DNA of 9,771 bases from an uncultured Acetatifactor sp. (GTDB lineage: Bacteria > Bacillota > Clostridia > Lachnospirales > Lachnospiraceae), in the NCBI GenBank assembly GCA_910577185.1, contig CAJTLR010000100.1, positions 1 through 9,771 on the forward strand, read 5' to 3'. The notes beneath the pieces were generated by a model. That model saw only the letters and a list, made by a program, of their open reading frames with translations, had not been told where the DNA came from and did no database searches. The position numbers and the translations under genes were made by a program. This document shows, piece by piece, positions 1-6,733 of this stretch (positions are counted from its first letter, which is position 1; every line of letters starts with the position of its first letter).

Positions 1-1275
1 GAATACCAGGACCAGTGCAGGGCGGCTGGCAGCATTCCCATGGGATACACGAAATACTGCAAAGGATACAGCGACTATGCCATTGTGAACAAGCTGACAA
101 ACCATCTGGAACATAAACCGGGAGATGCAGTCGAAGTGGACTGGTCAGGCCCGGTGATGGAACATGTAGATACGGCAACAGGGGAAGCCGTGAAAGTCTA
201 TCTGTTCGTGGCGACCCTGCCATACAGCCAGTATTCCTATGCAGGGCCCTGCCGGGACATGAAGATGGATTCCTTCATCCGCGCCCATGTCCATATGTAC
301 CAGTACTTTGGCGGTGTGGCCACACGCCTCATCTGCGACAACCTGAAGACAGGCGTCGTGTCCCAACCCAGGGAAGGGGAGATCGTCCTGACGGCTGATT
401 ATGAAGCCCTTGGCAGCCATTACCAGACAGCCAGCATGCCTGCGGGAATCCGCAAGCCCAAACAGAAAGCATCTGCGGAGGGGACTGTCGGCAAGGTTGC
501 AACCGCAGTCATCGCCAGGCTCAGGAATGAAATGTTCTGCTCCTTTGATGAGCTGAAGGCTGCCGTATCCCGAAAACTTGATGCCTTTAACCACAGCAGC
601 TTCCAGAAACGGGAAGGCAGCCGCTATGAAGCTTACCTGGATGAAAAGCCTTTTCTCCATCCCCTGCCTTCCATTCCTTATGAGATTGCCACATGGGTAT
701 ACGGCAGGAAAGTGAACATTGACTTCCATGTGGTGTTTGAATACAACCGGTATTCCTGTCCTTACCAGTATGCCCGCAAAACGGCAGACCTGAAAGTCAC
801 GGACAGCACCGTGGAGATTTACAGCGGCAGCACCCGCACCGCGACCCACAACCGCTTCCCATCCGGCAGGAAGAACCAGTATTCCACCCACCAGGAGGAC
901 ATGCCGAACAAGTTCCGTATCTCTCCACGGGACGATGTACGCATCAAAAACTGGGCGGGCGCCATCGGGAAATATACGGCAGAAGTGGTTGACCGGATCT
1001 TCGAGGGCGTATCCATAAAAGAACAGGGCTACAATCCTGCCCTGGCTGTTCTGCGGTTGAGCAATAAGTACTCCGAAGCGCGCCTGGAAGCCGCCTATGA
1101 ATTCGCAGTAACCAATGGGATTAAGAAGCCCCGTTACCACCATCTTAGCTCCATACTGGCCGCCAGTCAAGATGAAATCTACATGGAACAGAAGAAAGCC
1201 TCCGACAAGGCAAAAACACCCATGGGGTACCTGCGTGGCAGCGATTACTATGGAGGTGGCCGGAATGATCAATGA
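1..1275 (+). CDS. istA: IS21-family transposase IstA, 5'-truncated by the window edge
   Basis: IstA is the DDE transposase of IS21 elements; it binds the terminal repeats and joins the element to target DNA, with IstB as its ATPase partner. The frame is open from base 1, so the N-terminal helix-turn-helix and about the first hundred residues lie outside the window. The catalytic triad is visible: first Asp in VEVDWSG (codon at 139), second Asp in LICDNLKTG (codon at 337), and Glu in KASAEGTVGK (codon at 478). The surrounding KPKQKASAEG...VIARLRN pattern is typical of IstA. The C-terminal half holds the usual Mu-transposase-like C-terminal beta region. The last codons overlap istB, whose ribosome binding site lies inside istA, so the two are probably translationally coupled. 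The visible part has no frameshift or internal stop. Confidence 0.93.
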   Translation, partial: EYQDQCRAAGSIPMGYTKYCKGYSDYAIVNKLTNHLEHKPGDAVEVDWSGPVMEHVDTATGEAVKVYLFVATLPYSQYSYAGPCRDMKMDSFIRAHVHMYQYFGGVATRLICDNLKTGVVSQPREGEIVLTADYEALGSHYQTASMPAGIRKPKQKASAEGTVGKVATAVIARLRNEMFCSFDELKAAVSRKLDAFNHSSFQKREGSRYEAYLDEKPFLHPLPSIPYEIATWVYGRKVNIDFHVVFEYNRYSCPYQYARKTADLKVTDSTVEIYSGSTRTATHNRFPSGRKNQYSTHQEDMPNKFRISPRDDVRIKNWAGAIGKYTAEVVDRIFEGVSIKEQGYNPALAVLRLSNKYSEARLEAAYEFAVTNGIKKPRYHHLSSILAASQDEIYMEQKKASDKAKTPMGYLRGSDYYGGGRNDQ

Positions 1276-2008
1276 TGAGAGCAGGCGCAAACTGCGCGAA
1301 ATGAACCTTGGCGAAATCATCTCCGGGTTGGAGGCACAGCAGGCTGAGCCAGCCACACTGGGGCTGCCGTTTGACGACAGGATGCAGCGGCTGGTGGATT
1401 ATGTCTATCAGGAAAAGTACAACGCAAAGATTCAGAGGCTCATAAGGTCTGCAAGACTTCGCTTCCCGCAGGCGGACATGCAGGGCATCCTGCATGAAGG
1501 CCGGGGGCTGAACAGGGAGCTTCTTGGAAACCTGTCTGGCTGCCAGTACATCGATGCCCGCCAGAGCATCGTCCTGCAGGGATTTACCGGATCAGGCAAG
1601 ACATATCTGGCCTGTGCCCTGGGGAAACAGGCATGCCTCAACCAGTTCAGGGTCCTTTATATCCGCCTTCCTGACCTGCTCATGGAATACGGTGACTGTG
1701 CTGCCATCACAGGCAGCCCGAAGAAGCTGCTGAACCGGTATGGAAAAATCCCGCTCCTCATCCTGGATGAATGGCTGGTTTCAGACATATCGGACAGTGC
1801 GCTGTACTTTCTCTTTGAACTGATGGAGCGGCGTTCTGACTCCACCTCTACTATCTTCTGCACCCAGTACCGGAAAGATGACTGGATCAAGCGGCTTGGC
1901 GAGGGCGTCCAGGCGGAAGCCATAGTGGACCGCTATGCACATACTGCCTATTGGATAGAAACAGGTAGCATGAACATGAGAGAGTATTTCGCAAAACCCA
2001 GGAAATAA
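1265..2008 (+). CDS. istB: IS21-family helper ATPase IstB
   Basis: IstB is a DnaA/DnaC-like AAA+ ATPase that assembles on target DNA and directs IstA to insert there. The 247-residue protein has Walker A GFTGSGKT at residues 106-113, Walker B LLILDE at 164-169, and the family's C-terminal IVDRYAHTAYWI region at about 220-231. Length matches the usual IstB size of about 250 residues. I chose the ATG at 1265 because GGAGGT (1252-1257) sits 7 bases upstream; the frame stays open further upstream, but those codons lie inside istA and do not resemble IstB. The 11-base overlap with istA is typical of the family. All key motifs are intact, so the element may still be active if its left end is complete. 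Confidence 0.95.
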   Translation: MINDESRRKLREMNLGEIISGLEAQQAEPATLGLPFDDRMQRLVDYVYQEKYNAKIQRLIRSARLRFPQADMQGILHEGRGLNRELLGNLSGCQYIDARQSIVLQGFTGSGKTYLACALGKQACLNQFRVLYIRLPDLLMEYGDCAAITGSPKKLLNRYGKIPLLILDEWLVSDISDSALYFLFELMERRSDSTSTIFCTQYRKDDWIKRLGEGVQAEAIVDRYAHTAYWIETGSMNMREYFAKPRK

Positions 2009-2018
2009 TCCTGCGAGG

Positions 2019-2108
2019 TGGATCCCAAAGGCGAACCGGTGGTTCGCTAAGGAAAATCAGTGGAGCGGAACTACGTTCCGCTCTGGATCCGCTGGCGCGA
2101 AATAATCA
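2019..2108. repeat. IS21 right terminus: two terminal repeats interleaved with two hairpins
   Basis: Two copies of a related repeat occur at 2019-2035 (TGGATCCCAAAGGCGAA) and 2084-2101 (TGGATCCGCTGGCGCGAA), 65 bases apart. Between them are two short-loop dyads: GCGAACC-GGT-GGTTCGC at 2031-2047 and GAGCGGAAC-TAC-GTTCCGCTC at 2063-2083. Multiple spaced terminal repeats, which serve as IstA binding sites, are known for IS21 ends. The second hairpin has a 9-base perfect stem but no T run, so it is not an obvious intrinsic terminator. It lies where it could limit transcription or translation crossing the IS end, which is inference. Confidence 0.6.
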
Positions 2109-2959
2109 GCCTGCCAGACATCTTCCGCAATAATAGCTTCATGCAGTCCGTCTGCCAGAATATAATTATCCTGCTCCACAAGATGATACTCGTTTCGTGT
2201 TCCACGGACTTTTTCTGTCTTTCTGCGTCCATAAGCAATTTTACCGCAATATACCGGGTTTTTCAGAATCAAGCGCACTAAATGCGCATCAAAAAGAGGA
2301 TTTTTGCCATTCTGCCGCTGTATTTTATGAATGCCGTGGGTTTCAAGATATTTTGCAACACCGTTAGTGCCAATATCTGTATGTACATATTGTTCAAAGA
2401 TTGTGCGGATAGCTTTTGCCTCTTCTTCGTTAATCTGAAGTTTGCCATCTATCAGTTGATAACCATATGGCGCAAATCCGCCGTTCCATTTTCCCTCACG
2501 GGCTTTCTGAATACGCCCCTCCAGCGTCTGCACGCGAATATTCTCCCGTTCGATTTCTGCAACTGCTGACAGTACGGAAATCATCAGTTTCCCTGCGTCT
2601 TTGGAAGAATCAATTCCATCTTCCACGCAGATCAGATTTACGCCAAAATCCTGCATAATCTGCAATGTAGAAAGTACGTCCGCAGCATTTCTGCCAAATC
2701 GGGACAGTTTAAAAACAAGAACAAAGGAAACGCCGTCTTTCCCTGACTTGATGTCCTCCATCATACGGTTAAATTCTAACCGCCCCTCAATGGATTTGCC
2801 GGATTTTCCAGCATCTTCATATGTACCGACAATTTTATAATTATTAAAATCAGCAAATGCTTTCATTCTGGCTTTCTGTGCGTCTAAAGAATAGCCGTCT
2901 GTCTGCATAGCTGTAGATACTCTTGTATATGTATAAACCTTTATTCTTCCTCTGTGCAT
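2057..2959 (-). CDS. Large serine recombinase, 3'-truncated by the IS21 insertion
   Basis: A serine recombinase of the large (integrase/transposase) type. The resolvase catalytic domain covers residues 7-150: YTRVST holds the nucleophile Ser15, and KLSRFGRN carries conserved arginines near residues 93-97. A 'recombinase' domain follows at about 160-270, including GGFAPYGYQ and LKNPVYCGKIAYG. The start at 2959 is supported by GGAG 6 bases upstream. Large serine recombinases are usually 450-550 residues; this one is 300. After ...IIAEDVWQA the last 16 residues (DYFAPADPERNVVPLH) are encoded by the IS21 right end, so the zinc-ribbon and coiled-coil region is lost. The rest of the gene would lie left of the IS, outside the window. 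The truncated protein keeps the catalytic core but is probably inactive as an integrase. It lies 74 bases downstream of the RhuM gene on the same strand. Confidence 0.88.
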   Translation of the reverse strand: MHRGRIKVYTYTRVSTAMQTDGYSLDAQKARMKAFADFNNYKIVGTYEDAGKSGKSIEGRLEFNRMMEDIKSGKDGVSFVLVFKLSRFGRNAADVLSTLQIMQDFGVNLICVEDGIDSSKDAGKLMISVLSAVAEIERENIRVQTLEGRIQKAREGKWNGGFAPYGYQLIDGKLQINEEEAKAIRTIFEQYVHTDIGTNGVAKYLETHGIHKIQRQNGKNPLFDAHLVRLILKNPVYCGKIAYGRRKTEKVRGTRNEYHLVEQDNYILADGLHEAIIAEDVWQADYFAPADPERNVVPLH

Positions 2960-2973
2960 ATATTCTCCATTTA

Positions 2974-2989
2974 TGCAACGCCCGTTGCA
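2974..2989. promoter_or_regulatory. Dyad in front of the serine recombinase
   Basis: TGCAACG-CC-CGTTGCA is a 7-base perfect inverted repeat with a 2-base centre, 14 bases upstream of the recombinase ATG and just before its GGAG. There is no T run, so an operator or a translation-controlling hairpin is more likely than a terminator. No binding protein can be named. Confidence 0.35.
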
Positions 2990-3033
2990 CTTTTACATTT
3001 TGATAACCACATCCTTTTATAAATCTACAAGTT

Positions 3034-4026
3034 TTATTCTTTATCTGCCTTTTTACCCAGTATTTTTATCGAGTTTAAATAATCTTGTTCCACATCACTT
3101 AAAGTACGCTCTTTATATTTTTTATATTCTCCGGTTGCTTTTTCCACCGCCTGCTTATGCGTCACACTTCCATTTCCTGACAATAACTGTTCGCCGCTCA
3201 TTGTTAGAATCCGGTCTAAGTGCTTCGCCCAATCTTTCATGGTCATAACCTGTTCCCGTTCTGCCTGACGTTCTGCAAAATCCAAATATCCCGACACAAG
3301 CTGTCCCATTGCACGAAGTTCTTTTTCATCCAGATAATTTTGGGCAATGACGGCTTCCCGCAATGTAGGCTGCTTTCCTGCAAACATGGTAAGCCCCATA
3401 AATTCCTTTTCTGCATCTGCCCTTGTATAAATAACTTCCGCCGCCGTCTGCCCATGAATGGCATAATGAATTTTATTCTGAACCTTCTGAAAAAACTGAA
3501 TGGATATTTCAGCTTTCGGGTCATAGTCAATGCTGGTAGCGTAAATCTCCAATACCTGCCTGTAAAACACCTTTTCAGACGCACGAATATCTCTGATTCG
3601 TTCAAGCAGTTCTTTAAAATATCCACCGCCGCCTAAGTTTTTCAAGCGTTCATCATCCAGCGCAAAGCCTTTACGCATATACTCTTTCAAAATTCCGGTT
3701 GCCCATATCCTGAACTGCGTGCCTCGTTTTGATTTCACACGATAACCAACAGAAATGATTACATCGAGATTATAAAATTCTACGGGCTTATCTGAATTTG
3801 CAATGTGCAAAATTTGCACATTACCTTCCCTGGAAAGCTCGCCTTCTTCAAATATATTTTTTATGTGTTTTGAAATTACAGAGCGGTCTCTCTGAAGTAA
3901 CTCCGCCATCTGCGCCTTTGACAGCCAGACCGTATCGCCATCAAAGATTGTTTCAATCTTTGATAAGCCATCTTCTGTTGTATAAATTATCATATTTGAG
4001 TTTCCAATTTCTTCTCTATAATCCAT
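3034..4026 (-). CDS. rhuM: RhuM-family protein (Virulence_RhuM domain)
   Basis: The 330-residue protein matches the RhuM family along its length: IIYTTEDG...KIET (about 13-26), TVWLSKAQMAELLQRDRSVISKHIKNI (helix-turn-helix-like, 32-58), then EFYNLDVIISVGYRVKSKRG (83-102), FRIWATGILKEYM (105-117) and NKIHYAIHGQTAAEVIYTRAD (184-204). The biochemical role is unknown; the name comes from a Salmonella pathogenicity-island gene, and family members are common inside type I restriction loci, often beside hsdS. The frame is open back to 4170, but those upstream codons overlap another gene in a different frame. I chose the ATG at 4026 because GAGG lies 5 bases upstream and the length fits the family; ATG at 4047 with GGGAG before it is the alternative (7 residues longer). 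The protein appears complete. Transcription probably continues into the recombinase. Confidence 0.88.
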   Translation of the reverse strand: MDYREEIGNSNMIIYTTEDGLSKIETIFDGDTVWLSKAQMAELLQRDRSVISKHIKNIFEEGELSREGNVQILHIANSDKPVEFYNLDVIISVGYRVKSKRGTQFRIWATGILKEYMRKGFALDDERLKNLGGGGYFKELLERIRDIRASEKVFYRQVLEIYATSIDYDPKAEISIQFFQKVQNKIHYAIHGQTAAEVIYTRADAEKEFMGLTMFAGKQPTLREAVIAQNYLDEKELRAMGQLVSGYLDFAERQAEREQVMTMKDWAKHLDRILTMSGEQLLSGNGSVTHKQAVEKATGEYKKYKERTLSDVEQDYLNSIKILGKKADKE

Positions 4027-4123
4027 AGTCACCTCGTTATTTGGCATTTTCTCCCGTAATAGTTTGGACACTCTTATCATGTTTATTATATCTTTTGTGT
4101 TCATTATTAACAATACACATTCT

Positions 4124-4276
4124 TCAATTTTTTGACAATTCTTCTGCTTTATTTCCATCGTCTTCCGCATGATTGTCTCCTGCTATATCAGGTAAATTTT
4201 CTATATCTAAATCTGACGCATATTTTTCAATCAAATTTGCTAACATATCTGCCAACCCACTCCATTCGTCAACCAT
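4124..4276 (-). CDS. Small acidic protein, 50 residues, unrecognised
   Basis: A short gene beginning MVDEWSGLADMLANLIEKY and ending EELSKN, with a textbook ribosome binding site (GGAGGAAG, 7 bases before the ATG). It is strongly acidic, and the first twenty or so residues are predicted by eye to form an amphipathic helix; the rest is polar and probably disordered. I do not recognise a family. It lies just upstream of rhuM on the same strand, about 100 bases before the rhuM start, and overlaps in another frame the open reading extension of rhuM. That overlap argues that rhuM does not start at 4170. It could be a regulator or partner of RhuM or of the recombinase, but nothing in the sequence shows this. 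Confidence 0.6.
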   Translation of the reverse strand: MVDEWSGLADMLANLIEKYASDLDIENLPDIAGDNHAEDDGNKAEELSKN

Positions 4277-4326
4277 AAGCACTTCCTCCATGTGAACGCA
4301 AAAAAGGACGGCTACAAACTGTTACG

Positions 4327-4355
4327 TTTATAACTGCCCTTACGCTGTTTTAACA
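4327..4355 (-). promoter_or_regulatory. Possible promoter for the small gene, rhuM and recombinase
   Basis: On the minus strand TGTTAA (4355-4350) and TATAAA (4332-4327) are separated by 17 bases, about 50 bases upstream of the start of the 50-residue gene. The -35 match is weak. A perfect TTGACA (minus strand, 4380-4375) lies further upstream but at the wrong distance from TATAAA. This is a weak call, made because a promoter is needed about here. Confidence 0.25.
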
Positions 4356-4455
4356 CTCAAAAACTTAAATTTCCTGTCAATCTTTCCTGCTTTTTTAATC
4401 TATAAGACTACATACAAGTGACAGGTCATTACGCTGTCCACATCGGAATCACACC

Positions 4456-4490
4456 GTCATTTCATGACTGAATTTCAACCGGAAATTCAG
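4456..4490. repeat. Two abutting hairpins
   Basis: GTCAT-TTC-ATGAC (4456-4468) runs directly into CTGAATTTC-AACCG-GAAATTCAG (4468-4490), a perfect 9-base stem with a 5-base loop. There is no T run on either side, so this is not a clear intrinsic terminator. Function unknown. Confidence 0.45.
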
Positions 4491-4870
4491 AAGTATCATT
4501 ATCACGGATATGCCTCAGCGCCCTGCACAACTGCTGTACATTTTGTCAGTTTTTTATCGCTCAATGCCTTTGCTTCAATAGATTATTTCCATTCCCTCAC
4601 GTTTACCCCGAAATGAATCAGGGCAGGCATATCGTGGCGCACCTACATAGTGGCTACACATATCCTCACGTCCCGTATGTATATTGCAATATTCTGTTTT
4701 CATATCGGCTCTCATTTCAGTTGCCCCAAATATTATTCTAAATGGTAAATATGTAGAATCCTTTCCTATTTCACAAAAAATTTTTCTGTTAAAGCGAGTG
4801 GCAATCCCCTTATAGGTTCGGGACAAGCTAGCCACACAACTTAAAATCCATTTGCTTATCTTACTAAAAC

Positions 4871-5009
4871 AGCAAGCACTGCCTGTGTCATGACACAGAG
4901 CATAATAGCAGGCACTGTCTATGGACATCCATAGGCAGAATTTTTTCTATGTTTCCACTATCGGAAACATGAAAAATCAACTTGCTTTGGGGATATCCCC
5001 AACTTGCTT
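4871..5009. repeat. Evenly spaced palindrome array, possible oriT- or iteron-like region
   Basis: Four dyads lie at near-regular spacing: CTGTGTCATGACACAG (4883-4898, perfect), CTATGGA-CA-TCCATAG (4919-4934), ATGTTTCC with GGAAACAT around a 6-base loop (4949-4970), and TTGGGGATATCCCCAA (4987-5002, perfect). Their centres are 36, 33 and 35 bases apart. The first two belong to a tandem unit, because the 17 bases at 4871-4887 and 4907-4923 match at 14 positions. The last palindrome is flanked by direct copies of AACTTGCTT (4979-4987 and 5001-5009). Immediately after it, CTTACGCACCCCTTA loosely resembles the nick regions of MOBQ-type mobilisable plasmids (TAAGTGCGCCCTTA). The dyads and repeats are read directly; the oriT idea is inference. 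Confidence 0.5.
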
Positions 5010-5129
5010 ACGCACCCCTTATTAACTTCAACATCCATAACTTCATATTGTATTTATTTTTGCAGCACTCCTACTGTACTTAATCCTATTTCCCTTTTTA
5101 TCGTTATATACAAACATAATCCAAGAACC

Positions 5130-5149
5130 GATAACTTGCCTTATGAGAA
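5130..5149 (+). repeat. Left border repeat of the hsdS cassette
   Basis: GATAACTTGCCTTATGAGAA matches the right border at 5931-5950 at 16 of 20 bases. Both copies are in the same reading frame and encode DNLPYEK and DNSHYEK. In type I specificity genes this motif marks the conserved linker that precedes a target-recognition domain. Confidence 0.6.
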
Positions 5150-5930
5150 AGTGGGGGAGAATGAGCCGGTATGTATTGCGGATCAGGTGCCGTTTGAGAT
5201 ACCGGAGAGTTGGGCGTGGGTACGATGGGGAACATTATCCGAATCTATCCAATACGGTTATAATGCACCAGCGCAAGAAAATGGACGAATAAAAATGGTC
5301 CGTATTAGTGATATTCAAGATAATGTTGTATTGTGGGAAAAAGTTCCATATTGCGATATTAAGAAAAGTGACATTGACACATATCTTCTAAAACCAAATG
5401 ATATTTTATTTGCTAGAACAAGTGGAACTGTTGGAAAATCTTACCTTGTTCAAGAGGTTCCTGAGCAAGCAATATATGCGGGCTACTTGATTAGAACCAG
5501 ATATAGTGACCAGTTATGCCCACAATATTTGAAATTCTTTATGGAAAGCGAATTGTACTGGTCACAATTAAGAGAAGGTACTATTGCCACGGCACAACCC
5601 AACTGTAACGGAAAAACATTAGGAAATATGCTTGTTCCAATACCACCATTGTCAGAACAGATTCGTATTGTAGCAAACCTCAACACAATAATGGTTTATG
5701 TAACTGAATATAGTACTGCTTATTCCATAGCAAAACAACTGAGGGGTAGTTTCTCGGAGCAACTAAAAAAGTCTATTCTCCAAGAAGCGGTTCAAGGTAA
5801 ACTGATACCACAAGACCCGGATGATGAACCGGCATCTGATCTGTTAGAGCGCATCCATGTAGAAAAAGAGCAACTTATTAAGGACGGAAAAATCAAACGT
5901 GACAAGCACGAATCCGTCATTTTCAGACGG

Positions 5931-5950
5931 GATAATTCCCATTATGAGAA
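5931..5950 (+). repeat. Right border repeat of the hsdS cassette
   Basis: GATAATTCCCATTATGAGAA is the partner of the repeat at 5130-5149, exactly 801 bases (267 codons) downstream and in the same frame. Homology to HsdS ends right after it. Confidence 0.6.
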
Positions 5951-5956
5951 GCGAGA

Positions 5957-5988
5957 ATCATTATTAGGATTCACCGCCTAATAATGAT
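5957..5988. repeat. 12-base perfect inverted repeat at the end of the hsdS fragment
   Basis: ATCATTATTAGG and CCTAATAATGAT flank an 8-base loop, with the stop codon of the hsdS frame inside the right arm. It begins 7 bases after the point where HsdS homology ends, so it could mark a recombination junction. The stem is AT-rich with no T run after it, so an intrinsic terminator is less likely. Confidence 0.5.
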
Positions 5989-6117
5989 ATCTTAAGCGAT
6001 TTCATAAGATTTTTCAAGGCATAGTACCCGCTACAAAGAATTTTTCTTTTTGAAACATCCTCTGTATGCTGCCATCATATCCTCAAACTTAAATATTAAC
6101 GAATGTACCGAAAAATT

Positions 6118-6267
6118 TTATGCTGCTTCATCGGTATTTTCCACAATCATAAATCTGTCTTTCAGTTTCCCCTTTGTATATCGAAACTCTGATTCTGTAA
6201 TACTCCCCTTGCGGTAAATCCTGCGAAGGACTGCTATACACTTTGCATACTCCATTTCTCTTGTCAT
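6118..6267 (-). CDS. Small SHOCT-like protein, 49 residues
   Basis: This short gene starts MTREMEYAKCIAVLRRIY and ends VENTDEAA. Its ribosome binding site (GAGGAGGAG, 4-5 bases before the ATG) is one of the strongest in the window. The centre, LRRIYRKGSITESEFRYTKG followed by KLKDRF, follows the SHOCT pattern: a short helix, a G-x-I-T-x-x-E-F turn, and a second Lys-rich helix. SHOCT segments are helical hairpins thought to mediate protein contacts; small free-standing SHOCT proteins are frequent in clostridial mobile elements, often near serine recombinases. No partner gene is seen downstream: the hsdS junction follows within about 130 bases, so a neighbour may have been lost. The domain match is by eye. 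Confidence 0.6.
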   Translation of the reverse strand: MTREMEYAKCIAVLRRIYRKGSITESEFRYTKGKLKDRFMIVENTDEAA

Positions 6268-6307
6268 CCGACTCCTCCTCATTCTAATATTTTCACTATC
6301 GACTTCT

Positions 6308-6698
6308 TTATTGATACATTGAATTTAACAAAATGAACATCTCTGGCAAAAGCGTTGACCCATTTGGCTTCCATTCGTATCCCATGCTGTCATTGCTGAC
6401 CTTTAGCAACGATTTCTGTTTCAAAATCTGCCTGTGGGCTTCCCCTGCTCGGAATATTCCCACCCTTTCGGAAGTGTCTGCCTGCTCCTCTTTTCTGTAA
6501 AAGGTTCTTTGCAGGTCTGTTGGCATGAAGTACAGCTCATGAATCCGTTCTGGCAGATTATTTATCAATGTTCTTTTACTGCTTCCAAAACCTTCTTCCA
6601 ATTTTTTCAAAATTCGACACAAGATCTATCTGCAGCATGATATAATTCTTTTGTAACCGCCTTGTCTGCCTGATGGCTTTAAGCGGCTTCGTTTTCAT
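6308..6698 (-). pseudogene. Unrecognised coding remnant, probably frameshifted
   Basis: The minus strand has two overlapping open stretches in different frames. The first starts at ATG 6698 (MKTKPLKAIRQTRRLQKNYI, 40 residues, stop at 6576) and has no clear ribosome binding site. The second (6622-6308, 104 codons, only a TTG start) continues with LPERIHELYFMPTDLQRTFY and GEAHRQILKQK. Joined by a frame change near 6590-6620 they would give a basic, helical protein of about 130 residues. I do not recognise a family. The absence of a good start, the frame change and the position among other broken genes point to a decayed gene; chance open frames are a fair alternative. Confidence 0.3.
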
Positions 6699-6733
6699 GG
6701 ATTTATGATACCAATACAGAGAGTGGAAAAACA

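Larger units (their letters stand above)
1..2108 (+). mobile_element. IS21-family insertion sequence, right-hand part (left end outside window)
   Basis: The two-gene istA-istB arrangement, an 11-base gene overlap and repeated sequences at the right end together identify an IS21-family element. The left end is not in the window, so target duplication cannot be checked. The right end is placed at about 2108: two related repeats, 2019-2035 and 2084-2101 (both TGGATCC...GCGAA), are the kind of spaced terminal repeats IS21 elements carry. Read inward from the tip the sequence is TGATTATTTCGCGCC, starting with TG as is common in the family. Just beyond 2108 the minus-strand serine recombinase resumes normal family sequence. 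The exact tip is uncertain by a few bases. Confidence 0.85.
4277..5129. other. Palindrome-rich non-coding stretch
   Basis: About 850 bases with no convincing gene. One 117-codon minus-strand ORF (4575-4928) has no ribosome binding site and resembles nothing I know. The stretch contains a hairpin pair at 4456-4490, an evenly spaced palindrome array at 4871-5009, and AT-rich sequence up to the hsdS fragment. A relic of a mobilisation, replication or resolution region is the best reading; no relaxase or replication gene is next to it in this window. Confidence 0.5.
5130..5981 (+). pseudogene. hsdS: Type I restriction specificity subunit HsdS fragment: a single recognition domain
   Basis: HsdS sets the DNA sequence recognised by a type I restriction-modification complex and normally has two recognition domains separated by conserved helices. 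This frame holds one. It begins in the linker (DNLPYEKVG...VPFEIPESWAWVRW, 5130-5228), continues through a recognition domain with VRISDI, LKPNDILFARTSGTVGKS and the closing PIPPLSEQIRIV (about 5640-5675), then the central helical linker (LKKSILQEAVQGKLIPQDPD, DEPASDLLERI, KRDKHESVIFRRDNSHYEK). It then stops after nine unrelated residues where a second domain should begin. There is no usable start: the frame upstream of 5130 is not HsdS-like, has no ribosome binding site, and the first in-frame ATG (5295) lies inside the domain. No hsdM or hsdR is in the window. It is either a decayed gene or a silent cassette used for specificity switching. It runs opposite to rhuM. Confidence 0.85.

Noticed and set aside
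1115..1264. N-terminal extension of the IstB frame to the ATG at 1115
   Set aside because: These codons lie within istA, do not resemble IstB, and the ATG at 1265 has a proper GGAGGT site.
145..1356. 403-codon open frame on the minus strand across istA
   Set aside because: It is antisense to a clear IstA with its full DDE motif; the translation resembles no protein family and has no ribosome binding site.
4575..4928. 117-codon minus-strand frame with several Cys and His residues (YCNIHTG, MCSHYVG)
   Set aside because: No ribosome binding site at any start, it crosses the palindrome array, and there is no recognisable family. The C..H pattern alone is too weak.
4871..5009. Evenly spaced repeats considered as a CRISPR array
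   Set aside because: The repeated units are not identical, only two are related, and each dyad has a different sequence; no cas gene is present.
5004..5129. TTG at 5004 as the start of the HsdS frame
   Set aside because: The 42 codons before 5130 are unlike HsdS, lack a ribosome binding site and overlap the palindrome region.
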